This document shows positions 1 to 7,321 of a DNA stretch of 12,168 nt, in pieces (positions within the stretch are counted from its first letter, which is position 1; every line of letters starts with the position of its first letter). This stretch comes from an uncultured Lachnospiraceae bacterium. Lineage in GTDB: Bacteria; Bacillota; Clostridia; Lachnospirales; Lachnospiraceae. The stretch is from positions 1-12,168 of the forward strand of contig CACZOG010000020.1 in NCBI GenBank assembly GCA_902782715.1. The letters run 5' to 3'. The notes below the pieces were generated by a model, which had not been told where the DNA came from, ran no database searches, and saw nothing but the letters and a program-made list of their open reading frames with translations. The translations under genes were made by a program, and so were the position numbers.

Positions 1-1
1 G

Positions 2-844
2 ATCCCCAACAGATATCAGGGTGTCATCGTCTGGGATATTCCTCAGCATTTAAGAAACAATATTCTGAAATTCTGTTACAGCAGATCGATCCGTGTATAC
101 ATGATGCCCAAGATCTCGGACGTTATCGTTCAGGGCGCGGACGTTCTCCATTTCTTTGACACTCCCGTTCTTCTTACGAGAGAGTACCCTCTTTCTTTTG
201 AACAAAGATGCATTAAGAGGATCATAGATCTTGTCTGTGCGATCATTCTGCTCATTCTTGCAACACCGATCATGCTCGTGACCGCATTTTTGATCAAGGT
301 TACAGACGGAGGTCCCGTATTCTACAAGCAGAAGAGAGTTACGATCCACAACAGAGAGTTTCAGATCATCAAATTCAGATCCATGAAGGTGGATGCCGAG
401 GCTGACGGAAAAGCACGTCTGGCATCGAAGAACGATTCGAGGATCACATGGATCGGAAAGATCATAAGAACCGTGAGGATCGATGAGCTCCCGCAGCTTT
501 TTAATATCATAAAAGGCGATATGTCCTTTATCGGACCGAGACCGGAGCGTCCCGAGATCATTGCAAAGTACATGGAGGATATGCCCGAGTTCGGCTTCAG
601 AACAAAAGTCAAAGCGGGACTTGCGGGATATGCGCAGGTTTACGGCAAATACAACACAACACCGTATGATAAATTAAAACTCGACCTTGCATACATTGAA
701 GGTTATACGACATGGCTTGACATCAAGCTCATGCTTTTGACGTTAAAAGTTCTTTTGACACCCGATGCTACCGAAGGAGTAGATCAGAACCAGACAACCG
801 CACTCAGATCCGAGGAGGAAGCAGATGAAAGTACCGTACAGTAA
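2..844 (+). CDS. Polyprenyl-phosphate sugar-1-phosphate transferase (initiating enzyme), 5' truncated by window edge
   Basis: This enzyme transfers a sugar-1-phosphate from a nucleotide sugar to undecaprenyl phosphate at the cytoplasmic face of the membrane, the first step of repeat-unit assembly. The frame is open to the left edge: 33 codons before the first ATG (position 101) read as the end of the Rossmann-like domain found before the catalytic domain in WbaP/WcaJ-type proteins, so the ATG at 101 is not the start. The visible fragment is 280 residues of a family usually near 450-480. After the N-terminal remnant comes a hydrophobic segment (fragment residues about 75-99), then the bacterial sugar transferase domain with GPVFYKQKR, KFRSM (124-128), the catalytic Asp-Glu pair in IDELPQL (161-162), GDMSFIGPRPERP and the late KLKLD motif. 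All expected catalytic motifs are present. The tail overlaps the next gene by 20 bp. Substrate sugar (glucose, galactose or an N-acetyl sugar) cannot be told from motifs. Confidence 0.95.
   Translation: MPNRYQGVIVWDIPQHLRNNILKFCYSRSIRVYMMPKISDVIVQGADVLHFFDTPVLLTREYPLSFEQRCIKRIIDLVCAIILLILATPIMLVTAFLIKVTDGGPVFYKQKRVTIHNREFQIIKFRSMKVDAEADGKARLASKNDSRITWIGKIIRTVRIDELPQLFNIIKGDMSFIGPRPERPEIIAKYMEDMPEFGFRTKVKAGLAGYAQVYGKYNTTPYDKLKLDLAYIEGYTTWLDIKLMLLTLKVLLTPDATEGVDQNQTTALRSEEEADESTVQ
813..818 (+). promoter_or_regulatory. Strong Shine-Dalgarno AGGAGG for the Wzz-like gene
   Basis: AGGAGG lies 6 nt before the ATG at 825 and inside the 3' end of the sugar transferase gene. It fixes the start of the downstream gene and shows that it is translated from within its neighbour, which implies coupling. 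Confidence 0.85.
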
Positions 845-2072
845 AGAAGGCGTCGATTTCAGATTAATGCTATTGGTTTCGATAAGGAGATTCCGTTTTG
901 TTTTATACGGGATCTGTCTCGGAGCGTTTATTTTCGGCGGCTCCTATTATCTCGTGAAGAACGTTTTATCGGGAATGCCCGAATATCAGGCAGTTGCGGA
1001 GGTTTATCTGCAGTATACCGATGATGTTGAGATAGACAATATTTACATCAATCAGCATACATGGGAAGAACTTGTTTACAATGACATAATCGCCGATTAC
1101 GCAGCCGAGGAGATCGGAAGAAGACTCGATATCGAAGAGGTTAAACAGAAGGTTTCCGGAAGAACCGAAACCGACAACAGGATCGTTGTTGTAAAAGCGG
1201 TATCGACAAGCCAGGCGGAAGCAAAACTTCTTGCCAATAAATACGCGGCCGCTATCAGCAAATTTGCTCCCGAGTTAAAAGAGATCGATGATGCGAGAGT
1301 CATAAAGACAGCGTCCACAGCCGAGAAGCTGGGTTTTGAAGACAGAACATGGGCCATGACTTTTACGGGCGCCGTATTCGGACTTATCGTTTCGATACTC
1401 GGTGTTTTACTGTATTTCGTCTGGGATGATTCTCTCTACATTCCCATTACGAGTGAGATAAGATACGGAATTCCCACACTCGGACTTACCACGGACATGA
1501 TGCGTAAATACAGCCTCAATTCCGACGACAGTTATCTCGGCGACATGAAGAGAAAGAAAAACAAGAAGACCGAATTCTACAGACTCTGGCTTCAGGTTAA
1601 TTTCTTAAAGAAAACCGAAGGCTTTAAGAAGATCGCCGTTGTCGGAACTTCCTTAAGCGAGAATACGGACTTCGTCGTAAATATAATAAACAGCATCGTT
1701 AAAGAACAGAAAGAAAACGAGATATATGACATCGACAGAAGCATTATCGCAAAGAAAGATGCATATTTCTCCAGTCCCGAATACGAGATCGTAGCACCGG
1801 GCTCCGTTAACAACGATCCCACGATCGCAGGAACGGCGGCTAAGTGTGATGCGGTCATTCTGCTTATCAAAGCGGGAGATCACAACGGCAAACTTGTAGA
1901 GAGAGCTCTTGATCTTTTAAGAACTCAGGAAGCAAATGTGGTCGGCATAATCCTTTACGATGTCAATTCGATACTTATAAAGAATTATGTTTTCTCACCG
2001 TTCTGTTCATCAACCAGGAAACTGAGAGAGGATATTTACAATGCGCGTAACTCTTCTGATATCAGCTCTTAA
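825..2072 (+). CDS. Wzz-like polysaccharide co-polymerase fused to a degenerate BY-kinase-like domain
   Basis: Probable membrane protein that influences polysaccharide chain length or export. Residues about 24-44 and 177-199 are hydrophobic helices flanking a predicted extracytoplasmic region of about 130 residues, the two-helix topology of the Wzz family. After the second helix comes a basic linker (KRKKNKK, 242-248) and a cytoplasmic domain resembling the bacterial tyrosine kinase/MinD-like fold: IAVVGTS near 270-276 and a late strand-helix-strand block (CDAVILLIKAG from 341, then NVVGIILYDV from 371). The kinase residues are missing: no GKS/T Walker A in the 274-285 loop, APGS at 324-327 where an Asp-rich Walker B (DTPP-like) is expected, and no C-terminal tyrosine cluster. 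A signalling or scaffolding role without ATP hydrolysis is therefore likelier than kinase activity. At 415 aa it is longer than stand-alone Firmicute Wzz proteins. It overlaps genes on both sides. The Wzz assignment is firm; the kinase-remnant reading rests on motif order and is less sure. Confidence 0.87.
   Translation: MKVPYSKEGVDFRLMLLVSIRRFRFVLYGICLGAFIFGGSYYLVKNVLSGMPEYQAVAEVYLQYTDDVEIDNIYINQHTWEELVYNDIIADYAAEEIGRRLDIEEVKQKVSGRTETDNRIVVVKAVSTSQAEAKLLANKYAAAISKFAPELKEIDDARVIKTASTAEKLGFEDRTWAMTFTGAVFGLIVSILGVLLYFVWDDSLYIPITSEIRYGIPTLGLTTDMMRKYSLNSDDSYLGDMKRKKNKKTEFYRLWLQVNFLKKTEGFKKIAVVGTSLSENTDFVVNIINSIVKEQKENEIYDIDRSIIAKKDAYFSSPEYEIVAPGSVNNDPTIAGTAAKCDAVILLIKAGDHNGKLVERALDLLRTQEANVVGIILYDVNSILIKNYVFSPFCSSTRKLREDIYNARNSSDISS
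2024..2031 (+). promoter_or_regulatory. Shine-Dalgarno GAGAGAGG for the GT2 gene at 2041
   Basis: A purine run ending 9 nt before the ATG at 2041 sits within the last codons of the Wzz-like gene. It supports the start that gives a 32-bp overlap between the two genes rather than a later start. Confidence 0.65.
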
Positions 2073-2841
2073 CTGCGATACGGATGAACTGATCGGTAAA
2101 ATGCATTTTTCCGGCGATGCAGTTTTAGTCAATCAGTGCGATAAGGATGAAATAAGCGAGATAAACGAAGGACGAAAGATACTTATCGTTAATTCCAAAG
2201 AACGCGGAGTCGGGTTAAGCAGGAATATGTGCATCGACAATTCCTTCGGAGACATTCTTTTGTTCTCGGATGACGATATCGTCTATGATGAGGACTACGA
2301 AAAGAAAGTATCCGATGAATTCGACAAACACCCCGAAGCGGATATGATCATGTTTAACGTATCCGTCTGCGAGGAAAGAAGAACATACAGAAACGAAGGA
2401 TTTAAGAAGCTTTCGAGATTAAATATAGGCAGATATCCCGCATACAGCATCGCAGTAAAAAGAGATGTTCTGATCGATAAGAATGTACGCTTTTGCGAAC
2501 TTTTCGGCGGAGGAGCGAAATACAGCAACGGAGAGGATTCCCTTTTCTTAAAAGATGCTTATGAAAGCGGCATTTCAATGTATGCGACCGAAACGGAAAT
2601 AGCAAAGGAAATACCCAGACCTTCAACATGGTTTGAAGGATATACGGAGAAGTTTTTCTTCGACAGAGGCGTCCTGTTTGCATTTCTTTACGGAAAGAGC
2701 GCATGGATGTGGAGACTTCGTTTCATACTAACGAAGAAGCAGATGTTTGAAGGCAAAATAAAAAGAAAAGAAGCCAACGAACTTATGAAAGCAGGCATTA
2801 AAGAGGGCTTCGAACTGATAAAAGGCATAAAGGATAAGTAA
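2041..2841 (+). CDS. GT2-family glycosyltransferase (capsule type, NQCD variant)
   Basis: Cytoplasmic glycosyltransferase of the GT-A fold that probably adds a sugar to the lipid-linked repeat unit; donor and acceptor are unknown. The 266-aa protein begins with a beta strand (TLLISAL) but has VNQCD near residues 30-34 where most GT2 enzymes have VDDGS. It then has ERGVGLSRN (54-62), the metal/nucleotide-binding triad DDD in LFSDDDIVY (77-79), and a catalytic-base-like ED in NGEDSLF (165-166). From memory, this VNQCD...RGxGLSRN...DDD combination is typical of a GT2 subgroup in Firmicute capsule clusters; this was not checked. The C-terminal part (about 200-266) has a short aromatic stretch (FFFDRGVLFAFLYG) and basic helices that may rest on the membrane. 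It overlaps the preceding gene by 32 bp, and its stop codon overlaps the ATG of the next gene (TAATG). Confidence 0.88.
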   Translation: MRVTLLISALNCDTDELIGKMHFSGDAVLVNQCDKDEISEINEGRKILIVNSKERGVGLSRNMCIDNSFGDILLFSDDDIVYDEDYEKKVSDEFDKHPEADMIMFNVSVCEERRTYRNEGFKKLSRLNIGRYPAYSIAVKRDVLIDKNVRFCELFGGGAKYSNGEDSLFLKDAYESGISMYATETEIAKEIPRPSTWFEGYTEKFFFDRGVLFAFLYGKSAWMWRLRFILTKKQMFEGKIKRKEANELMKAGIKEGFELIKGIKDK

Positions 2842-3947
2842 TGGCAGTATACCTGGTTCTTGCGGCAGTAACCATAGCGATCGCCCATCTTGTAGACAGT
2901 AAGGTCGTCAAAAAGGAAAACAGTTTTTTTGACGCTCCCGAATATACGAGAGGACAGATAAAAAACAAGATAGTTTATATTTTGTTGTTTTTTCTTTTGT
3001 TTGCCGTTTCGGCAACCAGGATCGCGGTCGGAAACGACTACTGGAGCTATAAAGCGATATTCGAACTTCTTGCTCAGAACCGTGACAGATCGGTCGCAAC
3101 AGAACTGGGATTTAACTTTCTCTCAAAAGCCGTATACCTTGTGTTCGGACATGAAGAAAAACCGTACATCATAATATTCGCGATTGTTGCATTCATTACA
3201 ATCTTTTTCTTCATCAAAGGAATGGACGAGTTGAGCGATGACTTTGCTCTTTCGTTTGCGATGTTCATGCTTTTGGGATACTATGCATCAAGTTTTAATT
3301 CGATAAGAAGCTACCTTGCGTTTTCGGTTGCATTTTATTCGGTAAGATATATTTTTAAAAGGGAGTTCTGGAAGTTCGCACTATTTGTGCTGTTTGCTTC
3401 CACGTTCCATATATCGATCCTTCTGGTGCTCCTTGCATATCCGCTCGGACTCATCAAATGGAAACCTTGGTCGATTGCGATCGCGACGGTTTTAAGTGCA
3501 AGTTTTCTTGCATTTCCGAACCTTTACAGACGACTCGTATTCTTGATCTATCCACAGTATGAGAACACCGCTTTTGACACCGGAGAGATAAGCTACACGA
3601 ATATCGCAAGATGCATCGCCGTGCTTGTAATTGCGATAATACTTTACAAAAAAGCGATAAAGGAAAGCGAAAGAAACAGATTCTATTTCAACATGAACAT
3701 TTTCGCATCGATAGTTTACTTATGCTGTTCTTTCCTTCCCGTCGTATCGAGAATAGGATATTACTTTAATGTATTTCAGATAGTACTTGTTCCCGCACTT
3801 ATAAATGCGATCCCGAAAAAATGGGTAAGGATATTGTTAAGGGTTCTTATCATAGTATTCGGCTTTGCGTATTACATATATTTCCTTCATTCGAGCATAG
3901 ACAACGGAACGAGACTGCTGCCTTACTTTAACTGGATAATAAATTAA
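2841..3947 (+). CDS. EpsG-family membrane polysaccharide polymerase (Wzy-like)
   Basis: Multi-spanning inner-membrane protein predicted to join lipid-linked repeat units into the polymer on the outer face of the membrane. The 368 residues contain about ten hydrophobic segments. Family landmarks are visible in order: an early charged loop with TRIAVGNDYWSY (59-70), ATELGFNFLSK (86-96), the SFNSIRSYLA segment (151-160) with the conserved Arg, TFH (188-190), VSRIGYY (302-308), and a C-terminal PYFNWI. Length and motif spacing fit EpsG-family proteins (PF14897 type). The start is fixed by the AAAGGA at 2829-2834, 6 nt upstream, and by the 1-base TAATG overlap with the previous gene, a classic coupled junction. 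No other polymerase is in the window, so this is the best Wzy candidate. Family membership is fairly sure; polymerase activity is by analogy. Confidence 0.9.
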   Translation: MAVYLVLAAVTIAIAHLVDSKVVKKENSFFDAPEYTRGQIKNKIVYILLFFLLFAVSATRIAVGNDYWSYKAIFELLAQNRDRSVATELGFNFLSKAVYLVFGHEEKPYIIIFAIVAFITIFFFIKGMDELSDDFALSFAMFMLLGYYASSFNSIRSYLAFSVAFYSVRYIFKREFWKFALFVLFASTFHISILLVLLAYPLGLIKWKPWSIAIATVLSASFLAFPNLYRRLVFLIYPQYENTAFDTGEISYTNIARCIAVLVIAIILYKKAIKESERNRFYFNMNIFASIVYLCCSFLPVVSRIGYYFNVFQIVLVPALINAIPKKWVRILLRVLIIVFGFAYYIYFLHSSIDNGTRLLPYFNWIIN

Positions 3948-3985
3948 GCTGCTTAACATGAAGGATGCATTAAGAGAGAAGCGAA

Positions 3986-4768
3986 ATGCGATTCAGTATA
4001 ATAACCGTATGCTTTAATGCGGGCGACAAATTAAAAAATACAATCGAAAACATCCTTTGTCAGAGTGATCCTGATTTTGAGATCATCATAAAAGACGGAG
4101 GCTCCACGGACGGAAGTCTCGAAGCGGTTCCTAAGGATTCGAGAATAAAAGTTTACAGCGAAAAAGACAAAGGGATCTACGATGCGATGAATCACGCGGT
4201 TTCATATGCATCCGGAGATTACGTCTTATTTATGAACTGCGGCGATTCGTTCTTTGATGAAAAAGTTCTGGAGAACGCGGGCAGATTTATAAGCGAAAAT
4301 CCCGACAGGAAGATCTATTACGGCGACGCGTTTTTCTGCAGTGCGAACAATGTGATAAGCCAGCCGAAGGAAATAACGGAATCGATCTGTTACAGACACA
4401 TGCCCAATCATCAGTCCTGCATTTTTGCAAGAGAACTCTGGGATGATGACGGTTTCGATATCAGGTATAAGATAAGAGCCGATTACGATTTCTTTTTAAG
4501 AAGTTATTTCGTAAAAGGAATCCGCCCCGCATATTTGGGGATCACGGTCGCATCATACGAAGGCGGCGGGTATTCCGAGTCAAAGGAAAACCGTAAACTT
4601 GATCTTAAAGAACACAGAGAGATCGTGGTCAGATACATGGGCGAGAAAAAAGCCAACCATTACCGCAGGATGATGAGACTCACGCTTCAGCCTGTAAGAA
4701 GTAAGATTGCGGGCAGCAGGGCATTCTCGGGTGCCTACAATGCGGTTAAGAAAAAGATATATCACTAA
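3986..4768 (+). CDS. GT2-family glycosyltransferase, WcaE-like
   Basis: Cytoplasmic GT-A glycosyltransferase expected to extend the repeat unit. The 260-aa protein starts with FSIITVCFNA, then IKDGGSTDGS (35-44, the nucleotide-binding Asp loop in a variant form), DKGIYDAMN (61-69) and FMNCGD (82-87), the metal site in the NxGD form. Later come MPNHQS (139-144), RADYDFFLR (164-172) and GGGYS (193-197). This series matches the subgroup that includes colanic-acid WcaE-like enzymes; the donor sugar is not deducible. The last 35 residues are very basic, consistent with membrane contact. A purine-rich ribosome binding site (AGAGAGAAG, about 3973-3981) precedes the start. The gap from the polymerase gene is 38 bp and shows no terminator, so it belongs to the same transcription unit. 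Confidence 0.92.
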   Translation: MRFSIITVCFNAGDKLKNTIENILCQSDPDFEIIIKDGGSTDGSLEAVPKDSRIKVYSEKDKGIYDAMNHAVSYASGDYVLFMNCGDSFFDEKVLENAGRFISENPDRKIYYGDAFFCSANNVISQPKEITESICYRHMPNHQSCIFARELWDDDGFDIRYKIRADYDFFLRSYFVKGIRPAYLGITVASYEGGGYSESKENRKLDLKEHREIVVRYMGEKKANHYRRMMRLTLQPVRSKIAGSRAFSGAYNAVKKKIYH

Positions 4769-4787
4769 TTAAGTCCGGGTAAAAGAT

Positions 4788-6059
4788 ATGAGAGTACTTT
4801 GGGTCTGCAATCAGTGCATTCCTGCAATAGCAAAAAATCTTAATATTGAAGTCCCCAACAAAGAGGGATGGCTTACCGGATTGTCGGAAAGAATACTCGC
4901 CGACAAAGAAAGCGGAATAGAATTAAGCGTATTTTTTAACACGGATTACAAGCATTCGGGACTGTACGAAGATTACGACATTAAATCATACGGCTACTGT
5001 GACGATGCCGAGATGGCATGGGAATACGATTATCATCTTGAAAGAGATTTTCATGGTGTTCTCGATAAATTCAATCCGGACATCGTGCATATATTCGGGA
5101 CCGAATATCCGCATACGCTTGCGATGTGCAAGGCATTCGGGAATCCTTCGAGGATACTCATAGGTATCCAGGGCCTTTGCAGTGTTTACGCGAAGCATTA
5201 TTTTGACGGGCTTCCCGAAGAAGTGATCGATTCGACTACACTTCGCGACAGACTTAAGAAAGACAATCTTAAGGAACAGAAGAAAAACTTCGAATTGCGC
5301 GGCGTTAACGAGATCGAAGCGATAAAGCTTGCGGGAAATGTTACGGGAAGAACCGACTGGGATAAAAAATACACATCGGAATATAATCCCGATGCTAAGT
5401 ATCACTTCATGAACGAAACGTTAAGAAGCGTGTTTTATGAAGGTTCCTGGGATTATGAGAAATGCGAGAAACATTCTCTTTTTGCAAGTCAGGGCGATTA
5501 TCCGATCAAGGGACTTCACGTTCTTTTACGTGCCCTTGTCGAGATAAAAAAAGAGTTTCCCGATGTAAAACTTTATGTGGCGGGAAACAAGATAACCGGA
5601 GAAGATTCGTTAAAGAAAAAAATACTTATAGGCTCTTACGGCAAGTATATATTAAAACTTATCAAAGAAGGAGATCTTGAAGAGAACGTTGTTTTCCTTG
5701 GAAGCCTCAACGCATCCGAAATGAAGGAAAGGTATTTAAGATCCAACGCATTCATTTCTCCTTCGATGATGGAGAATTCGCCCAATTCCGTAGGCGAGGC
5801 AATGCTTCTTTCGATGCCCGTTATCACGAGCGATGTCGGAGGAGTAAGGAATCTCTTAAGCGAGGAAGAAGGTTTCATTTATCCTTCGCTTGATGAAAAA
5901 GCGCTTGTCGGATCCGTCAGAAAATGTTTTTCAGAAAACGGAAGCGAAGCACAGAAGACTATGTGTGAAAAGGCAGCGGCGAAAGCAAGGATAACGCATG
6001 ACGCCGATACCAATTACAGGCGGCTTCTGGAAATATATAAGAGCATTATAAACGATTAA
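4788..6059 (+). CDS. GT4-family glycosyltransferase
   Basis: Retaining GT-B glycosyltransferase acting on the lipid-linked oligosaccharide in the cytoplasm. The 423-aa protein opens with the first Rossmann strand RVLWVCNQC, so the ATG at 4788 is the natural start although the upstream ribosome binding site is weak. Landmarks: PDIVHIFGTEYPHT (97-110) ending the N-terminal domain, GRTDWD (187-192), the linker strand LFASQGDYPIKGLHVLLRAL (231-250) entering the C-terminal domain, LYVAG (262-266), VVFLG (301-305), and the donor-binding E-x7-E motif at E329/E337 in MENSPNSVGEA. These are the standard GT4 elements. The region 139-186 is a charged helical insertion common in this branch. The spacer to the previous gene is 19 bp. 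Donor and linkage are unknown. Confidence 0.92.
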   Translation: MRVLWVCNQCIPAIAKNLNIEVPNKEGWLTGLSERILADKESGIELSVFFNTDYKHSGLYEDYDIKSYGYCDDAEMAWEYDYHLERDFHGVLDKFNPDIVHIFGTEYPHTLAMCKAFGNPSRILIGIQGLCSVYAKHYFDGLPEEVIDSTTLRDRLKKDNLKEQKKNFELRGVNEIEAIKLAGNVTGRTDWDKKYTSEYNPDAKYHFMNETLRSVFYEGSWDYEKCEKHSLFASQGDYPIKGLHVLLRALVEIKKEFPDVKLYVAGNKITGEDSLKKKILIGSYGKYILKLIKEGDLEENVVFLGSLNASEMKERYLRSNAFISPSMMENSPNSVGEAMLLSMPVITSDVGGVRNLLSEEEGFIYPSLDEKALVGSVRKCFSENGSEAQKTMCEKAAAKARITHDADTNYRRLLEIYKSIIND

Positions 6060-6089
6060 AACATTAAGGTGCTTTGCACCGAAAATGTT
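6060..6089 (+). repeat. Two-stem hairpin between the two GT4 genes
   Basis: An imperfect inverted repeat starts right after the stop codon: AACATT (6060-6065) pairs with AATGTT (6084-6089), and GGTGC (6068-6072) pairs with GCACC (6076-6080) around a TTT loop, with AA opposite GAA (plus one A shared at the edge) as an internal loop. No T-run follows, so it is not an intrinsic terminator. The ribosome binding site of the next gene (GGATGAGG, 6090-6097) begins directly after the stem. It may block exonucleases or tune translation; both are inference. Confidence 0.6.
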
Positions 6090-6101
6090 GGATGAGGCAA
6101 T

Positions 6102-7304
6102 ATGAAACTGGCTTTTGTGTCAAATTATATAAATCACCATCAGACTCCGATAAGCAACGAATTATATTCGATACTCGGAGACGACTATTCTTTTATCCAG
6201 ACCGAGCCCATGGAAGAAGAAAGAATTAAAATGGGCTGGGGCGGTGATTTCGACAAACTTAAATACTTAAAGAAATACTATGAAGACGAGCACGAATGCC
6301 GCAAGATAATCATGACCGCGGATGTGGTCGTATTCGGCGGAACGGAAGATGAGTCCCTTATAGTGGACAGATTAAACGAGGGCAAACCCGTTATCAGATA
6401 TTCCGAAAGACTTTACAAGGAAGGTCAGTGGAAGTGGATCTCTCCGAGAGGACTTAAGAAGAAATTCCACGACCATACAAGATTCGCCGACAAGCAGGTT
6501 TATCTACTCTGTGCGGGCGCATATGTTGCGGATGATTTTAACATCATAAGAGCATATCCCGGAAAGAGATTCAAATGGGGATATTTTCCCGAGTTTAAGG
6601 AGTACACTCAGGATGAGAGAAAAGCCAGAAGGGATTTAAGAAGAAGTCACGAAAAGCTCGAGATACTCTGGGCGGGAAGACTTATAGACTGGAAACATCC
6701 GGAATGCCTCATTAAGCTTGCAAGGAGTCTTTACGTAAAGAAGATCCCGTTCGTGATCAACGTGGTCGGTGACGGTGACATGAAGGGCGAAATGGAAGCC
6801 CAGATCAATAAGTACTGTTTATCGGACTGCATAAAAATGCTCGGCATGAAACCTCCCGCAGAAGTAAGGGAGATCATGAACACTGCGGATATATTCCTTT
6901 TAACCAGCGACTACAAAGAAGGCTGGGGTGCGGTGCTTAACGAAGCGATGAACGCAGGCTGTGCGGTTGTGGCATCACATGCCGCGGGTGCGGTTCCGAC
7001 ACTTATAAGACACAGACAGAACGGACTTATTTTCGAGTCGGGCAATTTCGATAAAATGATCGAACTTATCGAAGATCTTTCGAAGGACCAGAAATGGAGA
7101 CTTTCCCTCGGCGAGAATGCTTATGAGACCATCGAGAACGAATGGAATCACAAAGTGGCCGCAGCGAGACTTCTTAATTTCAGCGAACAGGTTTTATCGG
7201 GCAAGGTTGAAGCATTTCCTTCGGGACCGATAAGCGAAGCCAAGGTAATACCTGAGAAGAAAATGTACAAGCATCTGCTCGGTGTAGATAAATATACCGG
7301 TTAA
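6102..7304 (+). CDS. GT4-family glycosyltransferase
   Basis: Second retaining GT-B enzyme of the cluster, cytoplasmic, expected to add one sugar to the repeat unit. The 400-aa protein begins KLAFVSNYINHHQTP, a GT4-type first strand followed by a short substrate loop. VVVFGG (75-80) ends the third strand of the N-terminal domain. LEILWAGRLIDWKHPE (186-201) is the typical entry to the C-terminal nucleotide-sugar domain, followed by FVINVVGDGDMKGE (217-230), ADIFLLTSDYKEGWG (262-276) and the donor-binding E-x7-E pair E273/E281. The last 40 residues (PSGPISEAKV onward) are a low-conservation tail. The start is set by GGATGAGG four nt upstream of the ATG, immediately after the intergenic hairpin. 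It is clearly different in sequence from the GT4 gene before it, so this is not a recent tandem copy. Confidence 0.92.
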   Translation: MKLAFVSNYINHHQTPISNELYSILGDDYSFIQTEPMEEERIKMGWGGDFDKLKYLKKYYEDEHECRKIIMTADVVVFGGTEDESLIVDRLNEGKPVIRYSERLYKEGQWKWISPRGLKKKFHDHTRFADKQVYLLCAGAYVADDFNIIRAYPGKRFKWGYFPEFKEYTQDERKARRDLRRSHEKLEILWAGRLIDWKHPECLIKLARSLYVKKIPFVINVVGDGDMKGEMEAQINKYCLSDCIKMLGMKPPAEVREIMNTADIFLLTSDYKEGWGAVLNEAMNAGCAVVASHAAGAVPTLIRHRQNGLIFESGNFDKMIELIEDLSKDQKWRLSLGENAYETIENEWNHKVAAARLLNFSEQVLSGKVEAFPSGPISEAKVIPEKKMYKHLLGVDKYTG

Positions 7305-7321
7305 CACGTTAAGGTGAAACA

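Noticed and set aside
101..844. ATG at 101 as the start of the sugar transferase
   Set aside because: The same frame is open to the left edge and the 33 upstream codons read as the normal N-terminal domain of the family, so the gene starts before the window.
4986..5405. 139-aa frame on the - strand opposite the first GT4 gene
   Set aside because: Fully inside a strongly supported GT4 gene, no domain features, and no other gene on that strand.
6060..6089. Hairpin as an intrinsic terminator
   Set aside because: It is followed by GGATGAGG, the next gene's ribosome binding site, not by a T-run.
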